Part shown: piece after piece, positions 25,114 to 36,624 of the stretch
Layout of the letters: every line of letters starts with the position of its first letter
How positions within the stretch are numbered: position 1 is the first letter of the stretch
From: Agriotes lineatus
Taxonomy: Eukaryota; Arthropoda; Insecta; Coleoptera; Elateridae
NCBI GenBank assembly: GCA_940337035.1
Contig: OW679197.1
Coordinates: 37,764,466 to 37,828,465, forward strand
Direction of reading: 5' to 3'
Length of the DNA: 64,000 nt
Notes under the pieces: generated by a model
Told to the model about the DNA's origin: nothing
The model's input: the letters and a program-made list of their open reading frames with translations, nothing else
The model's database searches: none
Made by a program: the position numbers and the translations under genes

Positions 25114-26813
25114 GATCTAAGATCTTGAGGTAACTTAATAATTAGGGAAAATCAGCACAATTTATAGATCAAATAGTTTTAATAAAAGAATTTAATATTG
25201 TGTCAATCTCAGGGCTTATTAAAAAAAGTGTTATAATTATTAGTTAAATAAATGCTTTATTGCTCTCTGTATTTTATCTATTTGTAATTAATTAAATTAA
25301 AGCTCCGGTCTAGCATGAAATAAACAAACTCTTAAAAACAGAAGTAGGTTCAGCAACTATTATTACAAATACTTTTGTGTATTACAATTTCATTAGTATG
25401 GCAATTGCTTAAATTCGTTTCTGACAACTCTAATCTTCAAATTAACTGTAACCACGAAGATGATCTGCACGTATAAAAATTTGTGTAATTTGACTTTAAA
25501 CACCAAAATGACAAAAACCACATCAGGTAAAATATTATGAAAACTATGTGACGTAATTTCCGGCCAACCTGGTTTTGTTGCAGTGACGCAAACCGACGCT
25601 CTGATCTGCTTTTGTTCTATTTCCGGAAAATCTTGCAAAATCGGCTTCAAATCACAAATTCGAGGGACGCTATCTCAATTCTACAACCCTAGATGAATCT
25701 ACATAGCTGGAACCACATTCACTAACTAGTACGATGTCCAATCTTGATGAAGCCCAAAACTTACGGACTTGCTCCAACTGCTTCCTGTGAAATTTTACCT
25801 TTGGAAGCGGTGCTCCAATGCTGGCTCGCACAATCGAAGGACGCCACAGCAATTATGGACTTGGTGATTGCTTCTTTCTTCAAATTTCTGCACTTAGGCG
25901 CTCAGGAAAGACTGCTTTATATGGTACACCTATGCTTCTTGCTGGCCGATGTCTCTGCTACTCGTAAAGGGGCCCTGAATTTGGCCTCCCTGTATGACGC
26001 ACCTGATGAAATCTTGCTGAGCTGATTCCTGTTCACTGGGATGTTTTACCACAATGCACATTGCAGAATGCACAATGCAAATTACACCCAAACGATGCCC
26101 TGGTGAATATGCAAAACACTTTTTTGCTGATACAAATAACTTTTTTATTGATAATTTTACGCCAAAACTCGGAGCATCTCTTGCACCCAACAAATTTTAC
26201 AAAGCGCTTTTCGATATTAAACAATTGACTGTCTCGTTACCTAGCGGTTACATTTTACATTTGTTTTTATGAAAATGAGTTTTGGTATCATGTTTTAATT
26301 TATGAACTATAGTTTCAATATACTGTTTCACATGTTTATTTTAGCACTGTACGATGTTTGTTACCTTTGCTAGATAGCGTAATTGCTCTTTGCAATCTTT
26401 CCTCCCTCGTACTGCTTTGCACCGTTCCTTTACCCTTCAGTTCTGTTGCCGTTTGCTCATATAATTTTTGTACTTTACAAACCATCTCTGAATTATATTA
26501 AAATTCATATCATTGTATTGATTTCACCCAACTCAAACCTGTCAGTTACATAAATTAAGCTGCGTTTTCCACTCCGAACATCAATTACTAATCAAACGCT
26601 GAACGTAACCCTTCCGAATCCTACCTTATCTAATGCTAACCTTTCTCACTCAAATTATAATTACTGCTACTCATTTCAAGTGCATTTATTAGTGTAAAAT
26701 TACTGACCTTTTTGCAGTAAACAAAATATTTAATTCTGTGCTCATTTTGAAATTATTAATTTTTCGTGTTAGTTAGGCAACCAGAATTGCTGTGGGTAAT
26801 AAACCATTGCAAT
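25114..26813. other. Unassigned DNA
   Basis: There is an open frame at 25744-26025 (about 94 codons, leucine- and alanine-rich) without a recognisable domain, and AT-rich DNA on both sides. No repeat structure is visible. Confidence 0.4.
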
Positions 26814-26930
26814 ATATGCGACAAACCTTAATAGACGTTTCCTTGGCTTGTTTTGATCATAAAAGTTCATATAAACATATGTCCAAAACAGCTTAGTTTT
26901 AAAGTTATAGGATGTTTAATAATACATTAA
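26814..26930 (+). repeat. Left terminal inverted repeat of the mariner element
   Basis: It is the reverse complement of 28564-28670 with about ten differences and small gaps. Transposase would bind within it. Confidence 0.85.
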
Positions 26931-26991
26931 TAATTTGTTAACTAACACGATCTACTATCACATCTGGCATTTCATAAACGTTTTTTATGTC

Positions 26992-27409
26992 AAAATATTT
27001 GTCATTCTTCTTAACATGGAATTTCGGCTTAGACAGCGTAGTATTTGTATATGAACTCCCAGCAGTGTGGAGCTCCACACCGACCTTCGGTTCTTAGTGC
27101 GACTTTCACTCTGATGATGCAAGCTGCAAAGTCTTGCGAAACGATAGTGAATATGGATGCACAAACAGCAAAACGGCCAAATCTGCCTAAGTATCCTCGT
27201 TCTCAAGATACTCAAACAGCACGAGCCACCAAAGAGCATGACCATCGCGCGGGTTTTTGCTCGACTTCACAAGGTGCAAGGCACATTAAGCCAGAAACTG
27301 CTGGGTGTTCATATACAAATACTACGCGGTCTAAGCCGAAATTCCATGTTAAGGAGAATAATTCGAGTAACCGCGAAAGCCTCAAACAGTACATAAAATA
27401 TTTGTCATT
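26992..27409 (+). mobile_element. 388-bp insert with inverted arms and a hammerhead motif, flanked by a 15-bp target duplication
   Basis: AAAATATTTGTCATT occurs at 26992-27006 and again at 27395-27409, bracketing 27007-27394. Inside, about 27011-27066 (ACATGGAATTTCGGCTTAGA...CCCAGCAGT) is the inverted copy of 27297-27352. Between the arms is a hammerhead-ribozyme motif (27107-27149). A target duplication of this length and a partial inverted terminal copy are both features of Penelope-like insertions; small hammerhead-bearing elements (retrozymes) mobilised by Penelope-like machinery are known in animals. The assignment is inferred from structure; there is no long ORF. Confidence 0.6.
27107..27149 (+). 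ncRNA. Hammerhead ribozyme motif (type I, minimal), one core change
   Basis: Parts in order: CACT (stem I 5'), CTGATGA (core, 27111-27117), T, GCAAG / loop CTGCAAAGT / CTTGC (stem II), GAA, ACGAT, AGTG (stem I 3', pairs with CACT). The layout equals the minimal hammerheads of Penelope-like elements, with the two-base CG in place of stem III. The expected U before the cleavage base is A (ACGAT in place of ACGTH), which should impair cleavage. The probability that such a nested set of complementary parts arises by chance is low. Confidence 0.6.
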
Positions 27410-27471
27410 TCAATATTATTGTGTCAAAGTATTGGTTCATTAAAGTTGATTGCCAGCTTCTGTTTTTTAAA

Positions 27472-28483
27472 ATGAATTACACAAATGCTGAGATGTGCTA
27501 TATGCATTTTGTTTACAGTCATGCCAATGGTAATTCACGTGCAGCTAGACGTCTTTATGAAGAACGATACCGGAATCGTGTAATCCCGAATGATTCGATA
27601 TTTGCCCGTCTTCACCAACGTCTTAGTGAAACGGGAAGTTTTAAAAAACATACGGCTGATAACGGGCACCCTTTCACAGTTAGAACTCCACAATTCGAAG
27701 AAATGGTGCTAAATGAACTTGAGGAACATCCTTCTACAAGCACTAGGAAAATTGCCGTCGCCTTAAACATAAGTCAGCCCACAGTTTGGGGGATATTGAA
27801 GAGTTAGCAGTTGTATTCATACCACATTCAACGGGTACAGGCACTTTGCCATGCGATTTCCCTCAAAGAGTAGCTTTTTGTGTATGGTTGCAACATAAAC
27901 TCGCACAAAATCCTCAATATTTGGCGCAAGTATTCTACACCGACGTGGCTACTTTCTCCAGAAATGCTATTATTAATTTCCATAATAATCACATATGGGC
28001 CGAAGAAAACTCGCACAAAACATTGGATGCCCGTCATCAACATCAATTCTTTGTTAATGTGTGGGCCGAAATTGTTGGAGATCACTTGCTAGGTCCACAT
28101 TTTTTACCGATGAGATTAAATGGACAAGTATACAGCTACTTTCTTGAAGAGGAGATATCACTACTATTAGAAGAAGTCCAATTCCAATTAAGATTCCAAA
28201 TGTATTTTATGTACGATGGTGCTCCAGCACATTTCAGTTTAGTTGCACGTAAGTTGCGGTGCGTATCCAAATCGTGGATAGGACGAGGAGGTCCACAACC
28301 GTGGCCTCCACGGTCTCCGGACTTAAATCCTTTAGATTTTTTCTCTGGGGTCACCTCAAATCACTCGTTTGTACGTCTCCCATTACAAATGTTGATAAAC
28401 TGAAAAATCGCATTGTTGCATCATTTGAGATAATTCGAAATACCCCCGGTATTTTAGAGGGCACTTCCCAATCAATACAATAG
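27472..28483 (+). pseudogene. Mariner-family transposase, one stop and two frameshifts
   Basis: N-terminal DNA-binding region from ATG 27472: SHANGNSRAARRLYEERYRN, RLHQRLSETGSF, STSTRKIAVALNISQPTVW (helix-turn-helix). An in-frame TAG at 27805-27807 interrupts it; a shift at about 27840-27870 moves to the frame containing the catalytic domain: FYTDVATFSRN (first D), MYDGAPAHFS (second D), PPRSPDLNPLDFF (third D). A further shift at about 28340 moves to the frame carrying FLWGHLKSLV and the C-terminus, ending at 28483. The DD...D spacing and WPPRSPDLNPLD belong to the mariner-like transposase group with long TIRs. It cut and pasted the element; the present copy cannot. Confidence 0.9.
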
Positions 28484-28563
28484 GGGACAGAAGCCTGCAT
28501 TGCAGTTGGCGGCGGTCATTTTCAACAATTTTGTTTATTACCTACGTTTTATTGTTCAAACTC

Positions 28564-28690
28564 TTAATGTATTATTAAACATCCTATAACGTAGCCGTTT
28601 GGACATATGTTTATATGAACTTTTATGATAAAAACAAGCCAATGAATCGGCCATTAAAGTTTGTCGCATAAATTAAGAATCACTCTATAT
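28564..28690 (-). repeat. Right terminal inverted repeat of the mariner element
   Basis: It is the reverse complement of 26814-26930. The inner end TAATGTATTATTAAACATCC is very well conserved between the two ends. Confidence 0.85.
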
Positions 28691-29121
28691 ACAGCAGATC
28701 TATCAATAGACCCAGAACCTGAATATTATGTAATTTAAAAATCGTATGAATTACTACCGTTAATTAATTGCTGTTTACTTTACATGGCGGCAGTCAGGAT
28801 AATTTCAGGAGGCGAAGGGCCGAAGAAGATTATTCTCCAATCAGCTTACTTTCCATATGACTCTCATGGTCCACCACTAATTTGATAAAGGGGCTTGCAA
28901 GGCCATTCAATTATCAAGTATGGATTGTACTTAAAGAATGGCTGCTTTTATTAATTAATAATTTTGTTGTGTAAACCTTGAAAAAAGGCGTAAAAGAATT
29001 TCCAAAAATTCTTTACTAATAATGTAAGTACACATGTTAAAGGAAAAATTAAATTGTTCGCTAATCCTATTTTTTCTATTTTCAGAATGTATTAAACTTT
29101 TATATTGTAATGAACTTTTAA

Positions 29122-29160
29122 ATTACTGATGAAGCCATCAAAAGTGGCGAAACGTTTAAT
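29122..29160 (+). ncRNA. Hammerhead ribozyme motif (type I, minimal), core intact
   Basis: ATTA (stem I 5'), CTGATGA (29126-29132), A, GCCA / loop TCAAAAG / TGGC (stem II, 4 bp), GAA, ACGTT, TAAT (stem I 3', pairs with ATTA). All core positions required for cleavage (CUGANGA, GAA, A-CG-U, then U as the cleavage base) are present. Stem I is short and all A-T, so activity would need dimerisation or would be weak. No Penelope ORF lies next to it, so it is either the tail of a deleted element or a retrozyme relic. Confidence 0.65.
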
Positions 29161-29169
29161 AATTTTTTA

Positions 29170-31589
29170 AATTTACTTCAAATTGAAATTAAAGTATATA
29201 TCACGACCATATGATTTTTATTTATGATCAAAAAACGTACATTCTAAATAATTTTTGACTAATATTCTTTTAAATTACTTTTCATAAAAAGCAAGGTTAT
29301 TTATTCACTCAACGACTACAGTAATCGTTTTAAAAATGTAACGAATACTTTTGCAAGTTGACATTCGCTACTTCGGATCTTGTCGGGTAACGAGTACTCG
29401 TGCACCGAATACTTACTTACTAGTTAAAGTGGTAAAATGTGTTGCCCATATAAGTGTCTTCTTCTTCTTTTTCCTCTTATTAAAGGCCAGTGGCCTGTTT
29501 TAACCACAACGTGGTTGTTCTATAAGCCCTGTTTGTGAGGAAGAGTTCCCTTGTTTAGGGGTTAACGACTGCCACAGGTGTTAGCATGGTAGCCAAAGAG
29601 CGTACGGTTTAAAAAAAATCCATATGTGTCTAAAAACGTAATTCAGGATTTTGTTTAAATCAACCCCTGAAACTTCAAATTTCAATTCGAGGGTGAATTA
29701 TAGAGCCTTTTGTATCTTCTCTGTTTGCTGATTTAGAACATTCTTCTGTAGCGTTCCAAAGTCGAGCTACTAAAAAAATAATAAATTTGAATGATCACAA
29801 AACCTGATAGTTAGGCAACTTAAAGTACTTGGGAGAAATCTAGTTCTAGTTCTTTCTGATTTCAAATAGAAGGCTAATTTAGATATTTGCAAATTAATAA
29901 TAAAAGAGAAACCACTTCCTATTTTGAATAAAAACAGATTGAGGATTCATATTGTCCAGCAGCAAATAAAATTAAGAGCTAAATCCCAGATTAAAAGGAT
30001 ACAAAATAGGAAACTCTTTATCTGTAAGGTTATGATTGATCTAATTCTACAGTACATTAAGAAATAATGATTTTTCAGGAAAATAGAATAAATTAATTCA
30101 GTGGGCAGTTTCTTATAATAGAAAAGCAGTTACGAATTAACTGGTAGGTAAACAAATAGGGCGATCCGTAGATACCTTAATAAAGAATGTTCTTGGTTTA
30201 TTTTTTTTGCTTCCCCTGTTATTCTTGCTATCTTTGAGCAACGGGACATCATGATCCGGTGGGATAGAGTCACCCGGAGTCGCAATGAAACCTTTTTGGA
30301 GGGCCTAATAGAAAAGGGAAGACCATGTTAGACCAACGTTAATTCTTGTTGAGAACTCCTCACCAGAAAAGCCGCTTCATTGGTTTGGAGATGGGAGTCG
30401 TTTCCGGTTAAATAGAGTCCAACTCGATGGGCAAGGCAACAATTCCTAGCACTATGGGGTCGCTTCCGTTTTAGTTAGGTTAGTCCTAAACCTTATGAAA
30501 GCTATATAAACTGTTCCGTTCATTCATAATCCAAAATATGTCAAGTTAACAGTATAAAATGGGCATATGAAATTTAATCTTCCGCCAATAACTTCATAAT
30601 AATATAATAAGATTTAGTTACCTTTTCAGTAACAAGGTTCAAAACCAGGTTATATTTGTAACCGTCAAAAAGGGGGTTTAATGTTATAACGCAGGTATCT
30701 GTCAAATAATGGGCATTTTGTATACTTTAGAAATGTGAATTGAGTTAGCTGTTAAGTCAATTAACAGCTTTCATTATAGATATAAATAGGTTAAGAGGGT
30801 ATAAAGAGCTTTTTAGATTTACCTTACTTAAAGGTGTTGAATTTCCGCAAAAGAAAGAAAACCTTTCTATGGAACTAATGGTTGATTAAGCAATTTAAAT
30901 CAAACTAATAAGAACTCTAATTCGATATTTCCGTATAAAGTATCATATCGAAACTGCCATAGTAGATACCTCTTTATTATATTAAACTCATAATTGACCA
31001 TTTACATGACCCATGAATTATATGATTGAATGTACATAAATATTACAGAAAAAATAAACAATTTAAATAAAGTTGTTGGCGCCCAGTACTTCTTGTTTAG
31101 TGAACTAAATCCTTTATGTGAAAGTGAAGTAAACAAGTACCCACATTTATCATACCCATATTGAAGCCGAGGATTGAGCTAGTCGGAGTTATGTGAGCCT
31201 TCTAAGGTAGGTTACAATAATTGATACACTTCTTTGGCATATAGGGGTTTTTAAAAATCTTTAGAACCTATTTAAGGGAGTTTCAAATTTCACATCTAAG
31301 TGGGTAAAAAAGGGGGTAAAAGTTAAAACAGGTAAGCGATAACAATTATTGATTTCAGATCGTGCTTTTTATTTACGAATATAACATTTAATTTGTACAT
31401 ATATATTTTTTTATTTTATTCTCATAGTTATACTACAATTATGGTTTTATTAATCTATATGAGCGAAACTCCAACTATATACACATTTCTAGGGGGTACT
31501 TCTTCTTCTCTTTCTTCTCCTTCATCTTGTTTCCCATCTCCCATTTATATAATTATATATATCATCCACCCTGTGATCTGGAACATCAT
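29170..31589. other. Unassigned AT-rich DNA between hammerhead motif and Penelope-like element
   Basis: No gene, RNA or clear repeat is seen. A conspicuous non-AT patch at 30215-30440 (GACATCATGATCCGGTGGG...) has no recognisable origin. Confidence 0.4.
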
Positions 31590-33699
31590 CGACCAATTAG
31601 CAGACTTTCGAGCGGAAACTGACAGAAACCTCTACACGATAAAGCAAAGGAAGAAATTCGACCATCTTTATTCAACACAAAAAGGGTATCGTACTACTAA
31701 TCTGGATATGTCTAAAGTTGTCCGTAATATTTCTGATATTACTTTGGATGAATCTGCGATATCTGCACTTGCTAAAGGTTTCAACTACGCCATAGCTCCA
31801 AAACGTATTCCAGTGGAATCTATCATCTGCGGAGTAGAAACTGCGATTTCGAGACTGGATAGGAATACCGCCGATCTCATCCGACAAGGTACCTCTCGAA
31901 TCTTACGATTGGCTAAACCACCCAAATCGAATCTATCCCGTGATGAATCTTTGGCACTCAAGAATCTTCGTCAGAACAACAACATCATTATTCTTCCTGC
32001 AGACAAAGGAAATGTCACCGTTATCATGAACAACGATGACTACCACTCTAAAATGATTTCTTTACTGCAGGACAGTGCTTACAAATGTATCTCCACAGAT
32101 TCAACAACGTATTTGGAGAAGACCACCAAGTCGAAGATAAAGGAGAGTAACATCGAAACTGAAGTGCAAAATCAACTTATACCTAGAGAAAAGTCGTCTA
32201 AATGTCCCAAGATATACGGTCTCCCAAAAATTCATAAGGAATGGAACACCGCTTAGGCCTATCGTTAGTTCCATAGGATCACCTATCCAACGACTTGCAG
32301 CGTTCGTAGCTAAACATCTGCAGCCGCATGTGGCAGATGCGGCTTCATACGTTATGAATTCTACCCACTTCATCGAGATGCTGCAAAAGGAGAAAATTAC
32401 ACCGACCGATATCCTCGTGAGCTTTGACGTCGTCTCTCTGTTTACTAAAGTGCCAGTTGCCGAAGCTCTAAACGTCATTAAACAGAAGTATGATCCACCT
32501 CAACACATCATCAAACTTGCCGATCATTGTCTCCAGAATACATATTTCATCTATAATGGTCAACGCTACAAGCAAGTAGAAGGAGCGCCGATGGGTTCAC
32601 CTTTGTCTCCCGTCATTGCGAATCTCTTCATGGAGGACTTCGAATCGAAAGCACTGGACAGCACCATTTACAAACCGAAACTTTGGCTTCGGTATGTCGA
32701 TGATGTCTTTGCCATATGGGGTCACGGTAAGAATCGACTTGCTGATTTCCTTACCCATCTCAATAGCATTCATAATAAGATCCAGTTTACGATGGAATTG
32801 GAGAAGAACAAACACCTTCCATTCCTAGACGTTCTCATCACCAAGAAGAATGGAAAATTGGGGCACACGGTTTATAGGAAGACCACGCACACCAATCGCT
32901 ACCTAAATGCTAATTCACACCACCACCCTGCTCAACTACAATCAGTCCTGACAACACTGGTTTGTAGATCAAGAAGGATAGCCGACAAGGAGAATACAAG
33001 ACAAGAATTAGCAACCCTTGCTCGAGTATTCGAACAAAATGGTTATGGCAGAGCAGCGATTAGGAAAGCGTTCCGACCACCGAAGACCAAAACGCAAGAC
33101 GCAGAAGAGGAGAGACCTTGTGGCACGGCGTACCTGCCTTACATCCGAGGCACGACAGAGAAAATCGGAAGAATCCTTAGAAAATGTAACATCAGGACAA
33201 CCTTTACCACGGATAGAATAATCCAGTCCATACTGAGGAATCCTAAAGAGTACATCCCTTTGGAAAACCAAGGAGTCTACGAGATACCGTGTCGGGATTG
33301 CGATAGCAGCTACATAGGCCACACTAACCGGAGAATAAAGGCACGCAAGGAGGAACATCAGAATTATGTTAAGAAGATGGAACACACTTCGTCGCTAGTG
33401 CATCATATATGGGATCGCACAAGATTGATTTCGACAACACCAAGAGCATTGCCAGCGTCGAACACAAAGACGCATGCATCATACGAGAAGCCATCGAAAT
33501 CGTGAAACGTCCGAATTGTATGAACACCCGCGACGACACAAGCCGATTACCTGCATCGTGGTTACCAACGTTACTACAAGCAACGGCCGGCCATTCTCTA
33601 CGAACACCAGCCATCCGTTCTAGCAGTACAGCTCCCTCGATGCTAGTTGCCACAGTAATTGATAAACAACCTATTCAGTCAGCTGTACAATCAAGTTGA
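31590..33699 (+). pseudogene. Penelope-like retroelement ORF: reverse transcriptase plus GIY-YIG endonuclease
   Basis: The RT includes LPADKGNVTVIMNNDDY, CPKIYGLPKIHKE, LVSFDVVSLFTKVPV, EGAPMGSPLSPVIANLFME and the catalytic LRYVDDVFAIW near 32700, then LPFLDVLITKKNG. It is followed by GVYEIPCRDCDSSYIGHTNR near 33275, a GIY-YIG endonuclease with the CxxC insert typical of Penelope proteins. Two frameshifts break it: about 32245 (just after LPKIHKE) and about 33412 (within the endonuclease), with the C-terminus IDFDNTKSIASVEH...PTLL in the third piece ending at 33699. The N-terminus is short, so the copy is probably 5' truncated. The RT copies element RNA at ends nicked by the endonuclease. Confidence 0.92.
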
Positions 33700-33746
33700 C
33701 AGTCCGTCGTGTTGCCGCATAACTAGAAGCCAAACCAGGACTACCA

Positions 33747-33788
33747 GGACTTGAAAATGACGAATGTGATTTCGTCGAAACGTCGTCC
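33747..33788 (+). ncRNA. Decayed hammerhead motif in the Penelope-like 3' region
   Basis: GGAC (stem I 5'), TTGAAAA in place of CTGANGA, T, GACGAA / loop TGTGAT / TTCGTC (6-bp stem II), GAA, ACGTC, GTCC (stem I 3', pairs with GGAC). Both stems and the 3' core are intact; two core bases (C to T and G to A) are changed. Its position 48 bp after the ORF matches the known placement of hammerheads in the terminal repeats of Penelope-like elements. Confidence 0.5.
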
Positions 33789-33875
33789 AACCCCAAACGC
33801 CATTCAAGATGTTCTTCAACCAGTTGAAGAAATCTTCAAATTTATTAAGCGGTATGACACCCTGAAATGTTTACC

Positions 33876-33879
<4 letters not shown>

Positions 33880-33919
<40 letters not shown>
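33880..33919 (+). repeat. (TA)n microsatellite, about 20 units
   Basis: An uninterrupted TA dinucleotide array lies near the presumed 3' end of the Penelope-like element. It may have grown from the element's tail or target. Confidence 0.9.
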
Positions 33920-33921
<2 letters not shown>

Positions 33922-35224
33922 AGTTTTATTTGCAATCAGCTGTATGTGAAATATAAATAAGAGATGGGAAACTTGTTTGGGAAAATACTATTTCTTGCTT
34001 ACGTGCAATTGTTTTACAGCGTTTGTTGGTTTAGTGTATAGGGTAGGAAGGGGAGGGGATATTCTAGACTTCGTTAAGATTTAGAAAAAAATTGGTTTGT
34101 AGCCCGTACGAAGAACGGCTATCGTGCCAACCGCGCCGCTGCGCAAATAGAACAGGTTGAGTTAAAAAAAGCCGTGGTAAAATTGACGCTAGTGCGCTCA
34201 TGTCCATTTAAACTAATGTGGTCTATCCAGGTGGTTAAAAAAGCGCGACGGCTAAGCAGCTGACAAACCGCACGTGGTCGCAAGCCAGCGATAAAAATAG
34301 TTACATTTTATCAAGAACATATTCTATCTTCTTATTATACTCTCTTAACATCGCTGAAAATTAATTCGGAAGTCTATCTGATTTCCGGTGGTGGTGGAGA
34401 GGGCTGCGGCAGGGGCGTAAAGAAGTAGAGATATATCTATTTCTTATGGTCCTTGTGAAACTGACCTGACAAAATGCCACGAATTCTTTTGAAATTAGGT
34501 TATAATTGATGTTTGACAAATATGTTTAGCTATACGTGCATTTGTCAGAAGTCAAAAATGATAACTTAATTTTAAAAAGTATTATATCACGAGTCAATAA
34601 ACAAAATTTTGAACAGTTTTTTTATAAATATTAAAAGTACAGTTAATGTGGTTGCTATGACGATTGTACTTTTAGTAGATAACGCGATGTTTGTGAAGGT
34701 ATTTGACTATCACTTATAAGTCAAGAAGATATATGATTATCACCGTTGCTATGCACATTATCAAAAGTTTAGTACATACATTCTGAAGTTTATTGTTGGT
34801 GGAACTTGTCAGCCTACGTCAAATTCGAGGTTGGCAAGCTAGGTTTTGCGTCATTCTGTGTACTATCAAATACGTTTATTTATCTTTCATCTCTACCACT
34901 TTATCTCCAGGTTTGAATTACGTGTCATGTCCCAAAGTTATATTCCGTACGCCCAGATTGATTGAAAAATTGATTTGTACAGTTACTTTCTTAGTTTCTT
35001 TACTGGCGTAGCTTACTCGTAAGCTGAAGTTACTTGTTTCTGCCGTGTTAGTCGTCTATTCAACTGATTTAAGTAGTTTAACTAGTGCTTTTGAAAGTAC
35101 CTACTTGCAAAAGACTTATGGGCCTGTAAGATGTTAATTAGTTTTACCCGGTTTAAGTATCACTATGATTTGAACCATCTTGCACTGCTCCGAAAATAAT
35201 TATACCTGCGTATGACATTAAATA
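33920..35224. other. Unassigned DNA
   Basis: No gene or repeat that I can delimit. The short open frame 34793-35011 has no domain. Confidence 0.4.
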
Positions 35225-35400
35225 TATTTTATCTACTCCAGTGGGATAAGTAACTCATTACGTCACTCATTTGACACTATTTCAGTTAGGTAGTGAAGCT
35301 CATTACACCACTCAGTTATGTAATGGTTTCATTACGCAACTGAGTTGTGTAATGACTTCATTGCCTAACTGAAATAGTTCAAATGAATGACATAATGACA
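35225..35400. repeat. Palindrome with CATTAC-rich arms (first copy)
   Basis: Left arm CATTTGACACTATTTCAGTT (from 35269) pairs with right AACTGAAATAGTTCAAATGA (from 35367); inner parts CATTACACCACTCAG and CTGAGTTGTGTAATG also pair. A second, inverted-orientation relative lies at 36625-36795. There is no coding capacity. Confidence 0.7.
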
Positions 35401-35415
35401 TTTGCCTACTAAAAT

Positions 35416-35624
35416 ATTATTGAAAATGACAGATCTGACATTTCTGTTAATGCACTTTTCTCAATTTTAGGCAGTCGTAGATAAAATTTTGTACAATACA
35501 TGTGTGATAATGCATCATTAATATACTTGTGTGCTTACATAACTCGTGCTACGCACTCGTTTGTAACTTACACACACGTATATTAATGATGCTGTTATCC
35601 AACTTGTATAGTAAATAACTAATA
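35416..35624 (+). repeat. Left arm of a large inverted repeat, containing palindrome B
   Basis: It is the inverted copy of 36096-36309 (for example AAAATGACAGATCTGACATT, then GTAGATAAAATTTTG, then ATGCATCATTAATATAC). Inside, 35512-35592 is itself a palindrome whose tip is AACTCGTGCTACGCACTCGT: the CTCG at 35543-35546 and at 35556-35559 are in direct orientation while the bases around them pair. Confidence 0.8.
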
Positions 35625-36095
35625 CAAAACTGTAATCATACTCGTTTTGGTCTACTTCTACGGAACTTTTGCTATTATCAGATCGTATCCTGAAGACTTT
35701 TTCGAGTGGGTTTTTTTCATGACCATAGTTGAAGCTGCAGCTCTAGATATCCTCGTTTTTCACGTCGATTCCATTTCAAAGGGTTCAAACACTTTTGAAA
35801 TATGATTTTACTTCGCATGTCAATATTTAACGTGTTTGTACGACACCATTATTGTTTACCTTTAGATTTAGTTTTAGTTGTCCTTGTACCCCTCTACACT
35901 TTCGCCATTTAGCGAAATATTTGTGAACTAGGATAACATTTTACCAGCTTGAAAGTGAAGTCGATCCATTATAGCTATTAACATATCTAGGAATGCAGCA
36001 TATTTTAAGACATCTAAGGCTGTTATGATTCATAACATCAGTGGTTTGTTCAATAGTTTATCGGTTGCAGTATGGTAATGGTTGCCATGTACGGT

Positions 36096-36309
36096 AATAG
36101 TTATTTATTATACAAGTGGGATAAGAGCATCATTAATATACGTGTGTGTAAGTAACAAACGAGTGCGTAGCACGAGTTATGTATGCAAGCACACAAGTAT
36201 AATAATGATGCATTATCACACATGTATTGTCCAAAATTGTATCTACAACTACCCAAAATTGAGAAAAGTGCATTAAGAGAAATGTCAGATCTATCATTTT
36301 CAAATAGTA
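36096..36309 (-). repeat. Right arm of the large inverted repeat, containing palindrome C
   Basis: It is the reverse-complement copy of 35416-35624 at roughly 90 percent by eye. The palindrome tip reads CGAGTGCGTAGCACGAG (36160-36176), again with two CGAG in direct orientation. The 471-bp spacer between the two arms has no gene. Confidence 0.8.
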
Positions 36310-36315
36310 ATTTAC

Positions 36316-36417
36316 GATACAAGTGCGTTAGGCACGAGTGGGGTAGAGTTAAAACGCGAGTGAGCGAGCGTTTTAAGCCCCACGAGTGACTAAAGATGCT
36401 TTACGCGTGTGTATCGT
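36316..36417. repeat. Palindrome D with two nested CGAG/CGAG pairs
   Basis: Outer pair: CA-CGAG-TGGGG (from 36333) against CCCCA-CGAG-TG (from 36378). Inner pair: AAAACG-CGAG (36351-36360) against CGAG-CGTTTT (36365-36374), loop TGAG. The outermost ACGATACAAGTGCGT and ACGCGTGTGTATCGT also pair. It abuts the large inverted repeat and is followed by ATATTTTATCTACGA, a string that recurs next to other palindromes in the window. Confidence 0.75.
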
Positions 36418-36624
36418 ACAATATTTTATCTACGATAGAATCTAAAAAATACGGTAAATATAAAAAATATTTTAAAAATTTTAAAACACGTTACTACTAA
36501 CTACGTGCATATTGAAACTTGTTAAGCACGTTGCTATTAACTACGTAAATTAATGAAAACATGTTATTAAACAATCGTTTTACAAACTTAAAACTGCCAA
36601 CTAACAACAATTTTACACACTGTC

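Larger units (their letters stand above)
26814..28690 (+). mobile_element. Mariner/Tc1-superfamily transposon with long terminal inverted repeats
   Basis: The left end (about 26814-26930) and right end (28564-28690) are inverted copies over more than 100 bp: GCGACAAACCTTAATAG at 26819, CATAAAAGTTCATATAAACA at 26859 and GGATGTTTAATAATACATTA at 26910 reappear reverse-complemented at 28654, 28608 and 28564. A decayed mariner-type transposase lies between them. The outermost bases have diverged, so the exact TA target sites are uncertain. The internal length is inflated by a 388-bp secondary insertion at 27007-27394. Confidence 0.85.

Noticed and set aside
25992..26010. CTGATGA as a further hammerhead core
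   Set aside because: No stem II and no GAAAC follow it.
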